Part shown: piece after piece, positions 22,741 through 33,800 of the stretch
Layout of the letters: the number at the start of each line of letters is the position of its first letter
Numbering within the stretch: position 1 is the first letter of the stretch
NCBI GenBank assembly: GCA_020746875.1
Contig: JAGTJL010000004.1
Span: 2,232,001-2,296,000 of the forward strand
Direction: 5' to 3'
Length of the DNA stretch: 64,000 bases
Origin: Rhexocercosporidium sp. MPI-PUGE-AT-0058
Taxonomy: Eukaryota; Ascomycota; Leotiomycetes; Helotiales
Program-made: the position numbers and the translations under genes
Notes under the pieces: model-generated
Database searches by the model: none
What the model saw: the letters and a program-made list of their open reading frames with translations, nothing else
Told to the model about the DNA's origin: nothing

Positions 22741-24488
22741 ATGGGCCCCCAAGACGAGCAAGAGGAGCAAGACGAAAAGAAGTTGCAAGAGACAACCAAA
22801 TTCTCGCACTGGCGAATAGTCAGAGACGCAACTCTCATCACACCACAAATACTAGAACACAATTATGTCGGTAATGGTACAGCTACAAACATTCACCAAA
22901 TCGACTGGCTTCCATCGGACCCACGAAACCCCCTAAACTTCCCTCCCACCAACAAATGGCTCGTTACAGCCATATCCGCATTCTCAACACTTACAATGGC
23001 CTTTTCTTCCTCCGCCTACACCGGCGGTCTCACCTCCATCGAAGCCCAGTTCTCCGTCCCCGCACCCGTAGCCTTACTCGGCGTGTCCCTTTTTGTCTTC
23101 GGTTTCGCAGTCGGTCCTCTCCTCTGGGCACCACTTTCCGAGCTCTACGGCCGCAGAAGCGTCTTTGTACTCGCATACGGTTTATTCGTAATCTTCAACC
23201 TCGGCGCCGTCCTCTCCACCAGTATCTCCCAACTCATAATCTTCCGTTTTTTCGCTGGAGCTTTCGGTTCAGCTACACTCACCAACACGGGGGTATGATA
23301 GCAGATATGTTCTCCGCTGCCGAGAGAGGGTTACCAAGTAGTATTTTCTCGTCTGCGCCGTTTTTAGGACCGGTCATTGGGCCTATTGCGGGAGGATTTC
23401 TGGGGCAGTCAGCGGGATGGAGGGGCATTGGGACCTTGATTACGGGGCTTAGTGTGTTGATGTGGACGCTTTTCTACATATGCGTACCGGAGACATATGC
23501 GCCTTATCTTCTGCGATATCGAGCAGCTAAGATGTCCGTCAAGACCGGGCGACAATATATCAGTAAGATGGACCATCTTCGAGGGAAGCAGACGTTTAAG
23601 AAAACCATCTCCACAGCCCTTTTGCGCCCCTGGAAACTCCTCTTCGCGGAACCGATCGTCTCGCTTCTTTCCGTGTATATGGCTATTGTCTTCGGGACTA
23701 TGTATATGATGTTCGCTGCGTATCCCATTGTTTTTGGAGAGGGCTATGGTCTTAGTCCTGGGGTCGCTGGTCTTCCGTTTCTGGGTCTGGCTGTGGGGAT
23801 GTTACTCGCTTTGATATTCCTATTTTTCCAAGGCAGACAGTACGCCCGAACAGCAGCCGCGTCTCCAAATGGCAAAGCACCACCCGAGGCTCGCTTAGTG
23901 CCTTGCATGATAGGAGGGGTAGCGACACCAATAGGACTATTCTGGTTCGCATGGACGAACTCCCCTTCTCTAAACCCACTGATCTGCATAGCGGGCACCG
24001 TACCTTTTGGATTCGGAATGGTTCTTATTTTCCTAAGCATCATCAACTATCTCGTCGATACGTATCTCATCTACGCGGCATCTGCCCTGGCTGCTAATGC
24101 GGCGTTGAGGAGTTTCTTCGCTGCTAGCTTTCCACTGTTTACTAAGGCTATGTATGCTAAGCTGGGGATTCATTGGGCAAGTAGTGTTCCGGCTGTGCTG
24201 GCGCTAGTTTGTGTGCCGTTGCCGTTTTTGTTTTATAGGTATGGAGAGAGGATTAGGAAGAAGGGTGTTTATGTGCAGGAGGTGAAGCAGATTTTGGCAC
24301 AGATGGCTAAGACGCAGAAGAAAGTATTACAGGAAGGAAGGAGTGAAATTTCATTAGAAAGAGGTAATTCGATGGAAGGTAGTGGTTTGGATGAGAAAGG
24401 CGGAGCGTATAGGCCTTGTTATGGGATGTTTTGTTTAGGGTGCTCTGATGAGTATTTGAATGTATGTAGAAATAGAATATCGGACTGA
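22741..24488 (+). CDS. MFS exporter (DHA1, Tpo/drug-resistance type), one-base frameshift
   Basis: The ATG at 22741 (context TTCACA) opens a frame reading a hydrophilic N-terminus, 'WLPSDPRNPLNF', and the first membrane helices. It also reads the motif A loop 'LSELYGRRS' and 'FRFFAGAFGSATLTNTG', then hits TGA near 23297. The homologous continuation 'GMIADMFSAAERG', 'GPVIGPIAGGFLG' and the remaining helices read in another frame to TGA at 24486-24488. Adding one G to the five-G run at 23289-23293 would rejoin the frames into about 582 aa with about 12 helices, a normal length. No intron fits there, because the would-be intron would remove the conserved IADMFSAAERG motif. 'YLIYAASALAANAALRSFF' is typical of fungal polyamine/drug DHA1 exporters. 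It is co-directional with the PKS, so export of the product is likely. The gene is either broken or carries a homopolymer sequencing error. Confidence 0.9.
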
Positions 24489-24598
24489 ACTCAGACGTAA
24501 GGATCACAGCAGGCAGCATCTATCTCGAATTGACAACATTCCTCCCGCCTGTCTTCGTCAGTATTCCCAATGATTAATAATCTCAAAAAGGCCCATCA

Positions 24599-25188
24599 TT
24601 AACCAAAGACACTCGTCCAAGCCGGTACAGTTGTCCTAAAAGAATCATACATGTGCCTATACCAGAACAATGTTGCAATGAGTGTACTCAAAAAAGAACG
24701 CCAAGCTCAAACTGGCTCCATAGTCAATATTGAACTGCCCCTCAGGGCGAGTTCGATACAACACGAGGAGATTTCTTCCCAGCATAGCAAATCGCCGGCC
24801 AAGCAATCCAGCCACCATGGAAATGCCGAGATTGCAATTCTAGAAATCGCCTAGACATACACTGAGGAGAAACACCCGCGGCCATACGGAACAGCATTTG
24901 TTGTCGTGCTGGAGATCATGAGGAAGAACATGCAAGGAGAAAACTCCAGCGAATACTGATGTGTCGAATTGAAGACATAGCTCCCACCGAGCCCACTTCA
25001 ATTAATACGCAGATTGAAACGAATAATGTATACCAAGGGTGAGCGTAGTATCTCCTCATGGCCAAAGTAGAGAAAGGGAAATCAACAACCCTCAGATATA
25101 CCCAAAGGATTCTGAACACCATATTCAACATCGCTACATGCATAATCAATGCGAGCCCCAATGTTCCTCCTTCCAAACGATCTAGACT
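24599..25188 (-). pseudogene. 3' half of a multi-pass membrane protein gene, separated from its 5' half
   Basis: On the minus strand, 25188 down reads 'LSLDRLEGGTLGLALIMHVA' and continues with helices and 'AMRRYYAHPWYTLFVSICVL'. After an unresolved stretch (introns or frameshifts) it reads 'ISAFPWWLDCLAGDLLCWEE', a TGA, and the C-terminal segment 'LSTLIATLFWYRHMYDS', ending 'TVPAWTSVFG' before TAA at 24599-24601. The sequence stops exactly at the TA target (25189-25190) of the Fot/pogo element. Its 5' counterpart lies past that element at 40262-40690. It is convergent with the MFS gene 110 bp away. I do not recognise the family. It has little RIP. Confidence 0.68.
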
Positions 25189-25190
25189 TA

Positions 25191-25271
25191 ATAATCGGTT
25201 CCCCTGTGTGAAGCTGCGGGCTCTCGCTTACAGTCGGTGAAAGCGGGTATCGCAAGAAAGCAAGTATCGCG
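25191..25271 (+). repeat. Left terminal inverted repeat of the Fot/pogo element
   Basis: Inverted match to 40179-40259 over about 80 bp with scattered transitions. Preceded by TA at 25189-25190. Confidence 0.9.
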
Positions 25272-25399
25272 TAAAAGATAGCCGAAAGCAAGCTTTCCAC
25301 CTAAATCCCTACTAAAACGCGATCTCCCTCTATCGCGACTTTAACAATTCCCTTTCTATTTGCATCACAATTCCGTATCTTCAAGTATCGCGATATTCT

Positions 25400-27527
25400 C
25401 AGTCACTAATTACTTTAAAATCTATATTACGAAGGTAGATTACGATAAAGCTTTTAAGAAGGCGCGACAATAAGTCATTAAGAACCTCGACGACTTACTT
25501 ACCTTTATAGCGAATATGTATTTCGTAAAAGAACTTGCGTTAAAGTAGTTAATATTACGTTATAAGAAGGGAAAAGCTTAGAATCCTTAGGGGTTATACA
25601 ATTCCTATAAAGGAAATAATAAGATCTTAATAAAATAGTAAGAGGAGGCAATCCGATAATACTATTACGAGTAATAGGAAGGCGGCATGAGCGCGACTTT
25701 TAAGATAATTTTAAGCGCGATTTCATATTTAAGAGTTATAAAAACGTATATTTATTGATTTTAATAATTACTAACTTTAATATAGCAGATAGTTCTTCCT
25801 TTACTTCCTCCATCGAAGCGCTGGTTTACTAGCTAATTAAAAAAGAACACTTCTCTTTATATTATTTATATTAAGCTAATTACGCATGCTCGAATTGATT
25901 CTCATACGGAAAACGACGTTAGAGCTTAATTTAAAAAATTAGAAAATACAATAGAAGAGTACGAGATCGATAAAGGCAAGAAAGTCTTAAATATGGACGA
26001 ATCTAGTACTAAAGTTAGTTGTATTACGAGAGAGCAAGTAATCGTTCCAGTAAAAGTCAAAGAGTTATATACGTCTTCGCCCGAGAATCGCAAATTTATA
26101 ACGATTATAGAGATTGTCCGTGTAAACGGAATTAAGACGTCGCTACCATATATTATTGTCTTAGGGAAGAAAATTATAAATAATTGAATAAATAATAACT
26201 TAATTAGCAAAAAGCGTATCGATTACTCGGATATCGATTATATTAATAATTAAATCATTATAGAGTACGCTAATCACTTGATTAAGCACTCTCACGCAAG
26301 GCCAAATAAGCCGTGGAAACTGTTGCTTTACGATAGATATGAGTCTTATTGGTATAATCTATTTGTTTTTAAATTAATAAAGAATTATATTTACATCTTT
26401 TAGTTTCTTTCTTATTTAACGTATATTTTATAACTTCTTGATATCGGCATTTTCCGCCCTTAGAAGCACTTCTAAAATGCATATATTTAAACTACTTTAC
26501 GCAATCTTGACTTTAAGTATATTATTACTTCTTTTTTCCGAGATCTTACTAAAATCAGGAAAGATATAATAAAAGTATATATAATTAAAAGAGCTTTTAA
26601 GACTTTTAATATATAATTATTATTTTTAAAAGCTAGCTTTCAAAAGATACGAGTATATAGCCGGAAAAAGAGAATACTTAAAAATATTACCGATAAAGAT
26701 TAAAAGCTGGATCTTCTTAAATTGCCTCTAATAAAGCCACACGAGCTATAGAATACTATATTTATTATTTAGTCGTTTATTAGAAGAGACCTTACGTAGT
26801 TCTTTAATAACTTAAAAGAGCTTTTCCAAACGATTATAATTAATACGATTATAAACCTCCATAAGGCGTATTTAACGACGATTAAGTATGCTACTCTTTA
26901 AGAGAAAATCAAAGCAAATAACACTCGTAAGAAGACATTACGTCGAATTATTTATAAAAGTGGTTCCTTTGTAAATATAAGGGATTTAAGAGAGAGGATA
27001 CGTATACGTAATAATGCCGAGCGGGGAGAAGCTTTACGTAAAGCTCGGAAAGCTCTTTAAATTACAATTAATAAGTGTATTAAAGCTTTACGTGTCGCTA
27101 GAGTTCAAGCTAAAAAAGAAAATAAAGAAAAGAAGAAAAAGATTAATATTTATAAGGCAAATAGCGACTTTCTTACGCCGGAAGACCTAATTCCTAATCG
27201 AGAGCCTAACAAGAACCCTACTCTTTTAGAGGCTATTAATAAGACGCCGGAAGATTACTACGAGTATTTGCATACTATAATATAGCTAGAAAAAGACTTT
27301 AAAAGAGAGCTTAACAGCGAAGAGATACTCTTTCGTACTAGAAATACTTATAAGCAAAAAGGTTTAAGAGTCAAATATATCGAGTCTAGCTTATTACGAT
27401 AAGTATACGTAAAAAGCTCCGACGTAAAATCTAATACGGGCTCTATTAATTTAATTATACGAAATGCAGATTTCGTAGTATTTTAAGAATTATAAGAATT
27501 TACTTCTGTTGTAATTATTTAAATTAT
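25400..27527 (+). pseudogene. Fot/pogo transposase remnant
   Basis: Reading through stops, the N-terminal helix-turn-helix region shows 'KVDYDKAFKKARQ' near 25430-25470 and 'YFVKELALK' near 25512. The DDE domain starts with 'VLNMDESSTKVSC' near 25985-26025 (first Asp), then 'IVPVKVKELYTSSPENRKFI' near 26042-26100 and 'PYIIVLGKKI' near 26148-26177. This is the conserved opening of Fot1/pogo transposases ('DE.gf..g', 'SPENR..ltiiE', 'p.vi..gk'). Further degraded transposase sequence runs to the Gypsy insertion point at 27527. Many TAA/TAG stops of RIP type show it is inactive. Confidence 0.87.
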
Positions 27528-27815
27528 TGTAGAGGGGAAAACACCAAGCACACAACAAGAAGGTAGCAAAGCAAGTGCCGGAAGGTAAACGTAGGAAATA
27601 CCTATTTAACGAATACTAGAGATATCACATATCTAAGGAGTATAATCTATTAAAGGAGGAGAAAGGTATAATTTAAATAAGAAGGAAAAGTTATAATAAT
27701 AAAAATCGTTTTTTTTTTTTCGTTTTAAAAGATGTTACCTTAAAGGCCATCTTAAATATAGCAAAATGCAACTCAATCACGTGACAAATAGACCTCTGAG
27801 GTCAACCCTACCATA
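27528..27815 (-). repeat. 3' LTR of large Gypsy A
   Basis: 288 bp. The plus-strand edges are TGTAGAGGGG and CTACCATA, and it matches 39837-40123 and 51817-52096. All copies carry a CACGTGACAAAT block and GGTCAACCC near the right edge. Confidence 0.9.
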
Positions 27816-30800
27816 TACGTCCCTCCCTTAGAAAACTCATGCTCGACCTTAAGTAAAGAAGTAAGAACTAGTATTATAGCTTTAAAGCTTTAAATACTTA
27901 AAAGAAAATATATCTGAGTAAAAATAAATAAGTGTCAGGTAACTTATACTTTACTTTTAGAAGCAAATAATCGTCTCGCTTAATACTTTCAAATATCGTT
28001 TTTTATTTTATTATTCTTTTTCTTTTCTTTCTTTTTTAATAATTCTATTATTCTTTTTTATAATATTCTTAAGAAGGTTTTACGCGTTTCTTTATATTTA
28101 TATTAATCTTTTTATACTTCTTAACACTTATTGCATTGTTCTTACCGCCTAAACTTGCCTTTTTAAATATCGTATTTAAATAAACTTTAGCTTTAATAAG
28201 ATTAAAGTAATTCTTTTAAAATAAATCGGCGCATAATTAATATTCTAAATAAATTCCCGATTCCTTCCTTTATAGCGCAGAGATTGACTTTTCTTATAAA
28301 ATAGAGATCGATCCCCATAACGCGTCGAATTCGTCGATATTCCCCTATACCTCAAGCTAGCGTATCTTCAACGACCCCGCTCCTTCCTTATACCCTTATT
28401 TTAACGAATCTTTCACGAATTTTTTTAATTTCTTAATTGTTATTAAAAATAAAAAGAAATATATTAAAAGTATATTAAAAAAGTAAAAATATATAAATAT
28501 ATAAAATTAAAAGTAAATAAATAATCGGAGGACGGTCTTCTCACTTTCGAAGTTTAAAGTATAATAGAGAAGTAAAAAGAAGTTAATTAAAATATCTCTT
28601 TTATTAATTTAATTAAATCTTTTCTTCATTCTTATCTTTTTCTCTTTACTCTCACTTCTTTAATAAGTCGATATCAAATAACAACGAAGTCGGTCTTAAG
28701 TAATTCCCCCTCCTTTTATCTTAATAATTATTATATTAAATAAAAGCGCCGATAATGCCTCAATAACTTCTTATTATATCTTCCTATTATTCTCTAATAA
28801 ATAAGTAAATTACTATAAGTAATTAAAATTTATTATATTTAAAGAAAAAAGAAAAGAAATATTATACTTTATATATTAACTTCGAGCTGCTTAATCTTCC
28901 TCGCAGTCTCTCTCTTTTCCTAGCGGCAGGTTATAAGATAAAAGCTTCTCGAAAATAACCTTTAAAGCTTTAATAAGTTATAAGCTATCTTAAACCGCTT
29001 TCGTCGTCGCTTTCCGTCGACTTATTTCTTATTATTAATTAATTAAAAAGAATAAGAAACTAAAAGTAAGTTCCCTCTCGTTCGATATCGCTAACTTCCT
29101 TTACTTTAATACTCTTTTAATATAATCTAAAGACTTAAAGTAAAGACGTAGCTTTAATCGTTTTATTAAAATAAAAAGTATTTCTAATCTCGTTGCTTAT
29201 TTTAAACTTTTATTAATTATATCGCAAATAATCTTTAAATTAATAATATCGAGCTTTTCGGAAGTCCTTTCTTACTGAAGTAATCCCTTTTTATTTAAAA
29301 GTAAGGTTCTTTTTTAAAAAACCTTATATTAATATAACTCTATAACGACTTTAAAAGTAAAAAAAGCATACTCCGAATACCTTTATAAGCCGGTATAAGC
29401 TGAGCCGGATTCTAAGTCTAAGGAAGAAGTAAATATATTTTAAAAGTAAAAGTAATAATGCTCTTTCTTAATCGATTGATATTCTTAATTTAAAGGTCCG
29501 AAAATTAATATTTAGCTAAGGAAAGCTCCTGACTTAAAGTTTAGTTAATTTACTTAATAAGAGATAATTCTATAAAGATAAAGTTAGAAGAATACTTGTA
29601 GATAGCTTAAATGCTTATAATAAGGCATTATTTACTCGCTTAAGTCTTTTATAAAGTTATTATCGCGACGGAACTATAATAGCGGTATTTAAATTTCAAT
29701 AAGCGAGATTTTAAAATAGTTAAAGAAAAAGCGTATAATTTAAATTAATTAAAATCTCCCTTCGTATAAAATAATTCTACTTGTCTTATTGTCTTAGAAC
29801 TAGTTGACCGAAACTCTGAGGAAATAAAATCGTTATTACTTTAGTACTTCGATGCGTTACTTAGAATAGCTTAAGGCAGGCTCGGCCTATTACGGTATCT
29901 AATCCGCTGTCTTATATTTTTACTTTTAATTAAGTTATTATTATTAGCATTTAAGCAGCGTAAAGGCCTAGATTTAATAGCCGTCGATCGAGAGAATTTA
30001 TAAAATCTAGTAATAACTTTTATATTAAATTTTAGGCTTACGATAACTCGACCGCTGATTTCCAAAGACCGATAGTCTAATTAAGAATAAAGCATTTATA
30101 ATATGGAAAGTTAAAGGCGTAAGGGAGATATGGAAAAGCTAAAGATTTACAATTTATTAGCCGTACCTGCTCTATTTATCTTTAGCTCAACCGTTACGGT
30201 CTCAGAGTACTAAGCTCCGTTTCTAAGCACGCTATATTAGAATTATTAATATTTAAATAAACCTTTTATATTATTAATAATAAATCTGACGATTTTTATT
30301 ACCGGTATAAAGTAGTTATAATAGCTTATTTCCTTCATAACAACCTGTAGCCTGTCGCGCGCTTTATCGTCCATTTAAGTATATAGATTAGTTTCATTTA
30401 TTTAGCCTTATAAATTCCTTTAAATCTTAAGTCGTCTAATTGCGCGTAATCTCTTAATCGTTATATATCTTCTTTTCAAATTAATAGCTTATTTACTATA
30501 ACCTTAAGAGCTATTTTAATTAAAGTAAATCTTTTTCGTTATAAAGTATTTAAATAATACTAAAGAAGAATTTCTAGTCTTCGACTACTTTCGGGGACTT
30601 ATTATACGAGCCTACTTCGACAGTATATCTCGGGGAGTTATTGTCTTCAGCGCCTGGCTTATTAATATATTAAGATTATTAACGCTCCGGAATAGCTTAT
30701 TAAAAGAACCTCGTCTAACTTATTATTTAATTCTTTATAAGATTTAATAAGAAATAAATGCTCGATTAGATTTTGCTTTTTTATAATATAAGTTATAATC

Positions 30801-33800
30801 GACTTAATTTAATTAAATTATTTTATAAGGCTAAAACTCTTTCTGAGTTTCTTAAGAGCTTCTTTAGCTTTATAAAGTGCTAATAATTACTATATTTACA
30901 GGCTTTCGAGCTTATACGTCTAGCGTTAGTAATACTAAATTTATTTAAAGGGCAGCTACCGTAAATATATTATTTAGCTCGACTGGGATGCTGGTATTAT
31001 TATTACGGAATAACTTGTGAGTGCGATCGGAGGGTATTTATAAGCGTAAATAATATTCGAAGTACTAAGGGGATTTTTTGTCGTTTAAGAGAAAGCTTTT
31101 AATATTTTAATATATGCCTTTACTATTATGCCTTAATCTTCGTCCTTCCCGTAGGATATAAAAGGTGCGTCCTCGCCATAGTTTAACGTTCGATAACGCT
31201 GAGCGACGAGCTATGAGAATTATAATAAAGAATAATTAGTAGTATTAGTCGTAGCGATTAAGCTATTTGCTGGAAGAGTAAGTGACGATTCGATATTAAC
31301 TTTATTTCGCGTAAGTTAACTTTTCAAGTACTTTAATAATAATTCTATCGTTCCGTATAACTTATCTCGTAGGCTCTTTAAGGTCTTTAAGGCCTTGTAA
31401 ATTTCGCTCCTCGAGACTAGGTTCAGGCTGGTTTTTACTATTATTATATTAAGTTATCGCTAAAAGCTCGTCGTTTTTATAGTAAATAAAGCGCTTTCGT
31501 TTATAAAACAGCTTAAGGCGATTAGCTGCAAAAGTACCGCGGAGGAGTGTACCGTCGTTTCTTAGCTTTTTTAGCTTATAATAGCTCTTTTCAAAGAAAG
31601 CCTCGTAAATTTCATAAGGTTTTAGCTATTAAAAATCAAGCTTTTTGCTTCTTAATATATCGATTTCCCGAATAGAGTCGTGCTTAAGAACTAAGTCTTT
31701 AACTTATAACGGCTTATTTCGAATATCCTTTTTTACGTCGAAAGCTTCTTTTTCTTCTTATTTACGGCGTATCTTTTAAAGCTTAGCTTCTTTTATATTA
31801 TTATTCCGTATTTAATACTAGAGAGTTCGAATATAAATCAAATCGTTAATACTCTTAATATCTTTTAAGAAAAGGCTTTTTTAAGTAAAATAACGTATTT
31901 CGATAAGAAGAATTAATTCTCTGCCGTAAATTATATAAAAGGAAGTATAGCTTATAAGTCTATAGACTATAATGCAATTAATAAACAGAACCGTTAATAA
32001 GTTACTTATTCAGTCTCCTTTTATTTTAAATAAAGCATTTTTAATAAGGCCATATCCCCGCTCGATTATGTTATTAGCTTTCGCGTTATAAGCCGATATT
32101 TAAATTCGTCGAATTTCTATTTTATTTAATAAATTAACGACTTCGCTTATATTCTTTATGCCTCCATCGATTACTAGCTTCTAAAACAGCTTATATCAGC
32201 AAATAATATCTTATTAAATAAAATCAGTAATGCTTTTAGCTTCTTTCGAAGTAAGCGCCTTAGCTTCGACTTAACCGCTTATGTCGTCCCGGGCGACAAC
32301 GAGATACTTCTTCTCGTTCTGTGTTAATATAAAAGTAATATCTAGCGCCTATTTTTCCATAAGTCTGTTCGAAGTAATTAAAATTATAAGTTCTTCTTAT
32401 CGCTTAGCACTGCGTAATATGCACTTATCGCATGTTTTAACGAATTCCGCGGAGTCCTTAAAACAGCCCTTCCAGAAATAGCGCTAAAAAATGCGGTAGT
32501 ATATGCTTTCCCTTCTTTTATAGCCGAAGCTATTATAGCAGCTTTGTAAGATATATGCTTTGTTTTTATCGGTATTAATAACGAGTTTAATAAGTACGCC
32601 TTTTAATAAAAGTCTTTAAATACGCTAATTATGAACTTCGTATAATAATACTTCTTTCTTAAATATACGAAAAGCTTTTAAGTTTATATTTTTCGGAATC
32701 TTAAGCGTAATTAAGTAAGTAGCTATCTCTTAATAATACTTCTTATAGTATTTTAAAGATATTAATAAGTCCGCTTCGCTTTTTTAGTTTATATTCGAAT
32801 CGCTATTAAGTATTGCTTAATCGTTCGACCTATCTCGCAGTTCTTAGACTTTTCGCTTTATATCGATAAGGATATCGCGTCTTCGGGTTAGCTTAAGGTC
32901 ATCGAAGGTCTTTAGCTCTTTTATTAAGTCTTTCGTGCTTTCCGCTTCTACCGGGCAAATTCCAATTGTATTAAGCTTAGCTAAAATCTAATCCTTATTA
33001 TTATTATTTTCGATATCTTCTTTAATATTCTTAAGATATTTAAGTTTTTTTAAAAGAGTATTTGCTATTATATACGTAATACTTTTAATATAGCGCACTT
33101 CGAAGTCGAAAAGCCTAATCTAGGCGAGCTAGTAAGTAAGTATCGTATTAAGGTAGTCGTAAGCAGCTCTTTTAAATTAAATAATAAGAGTATTTGCGTT
33201 AGTCTTTATAATAAAATAAATTCTTATAAGCTAAATTTTGAGCTTCTTAAGGATTAAAAGTATGCTTTTATATTTTTTCTTTATAGCGTCGTAATCTCGT
33301 TTTATCTTTATTTAAAAGCCGCTCTTATACCTCGCCGGTTTAAGCTTATTATTTTTCGGGTCACGTTAATTAAGAAAATTACCTTATTCGACTCCGCTAA
33401 AATTTATAAAAACGACGATTTCGCTAGCGCCCTTAAAGTAATCGATCTTGTAAAGCACTAAGAAGAAGTATAAAATATCTTAAAGAGTTTTTATTACTTA
33501 ATTATAAGTTACGGGATTTTATATGAATTTAATTCTTTTTTTAATAAAGTCGTATAATAGCTCGGCTAATAAACGAAAGTCTTTAATTTAAATATAAAAG
33601 TAAATAATTAAACTTAAAAATCTTTTAATTTTTATAATATTCTTAAGTTCTTTTTATTTCTATACTTTAATTAAGTATGTAGCTAAAGGTTCTCTTCCTT
33701 ATAAGTTGTATACGTAGCCGACGACGTTTATGCTATTACGATAAAACTGCGATTTAAAGCTTATAATAACTTTAGCGCGCTTAAGGCGTTTTAGCGTCTT

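Noticed and set aside
22956..23290. Upstream extension of the second MFS frame (Arg-rich segment)
   Set aside because: The conserved transporter helices are coded in the other frame here. The Arg-rich reading is the +1 shadow and joins only because of the frameshift.
23293..23340. An intron explaining the MFS frame change
   Set aside because: A GTATGA donor exists, but any usable acceptor would delete the conserved IADMFSAAERG motif, and the GTATGATAGCAG stretch is far too short for an intron.
24651..24854. 67-aa plus-strand ORF downstream of the MFS gene
   Set aside because: Antisense to the C-terminal part of the disrupted membrane-protein gene; no family resemblance.
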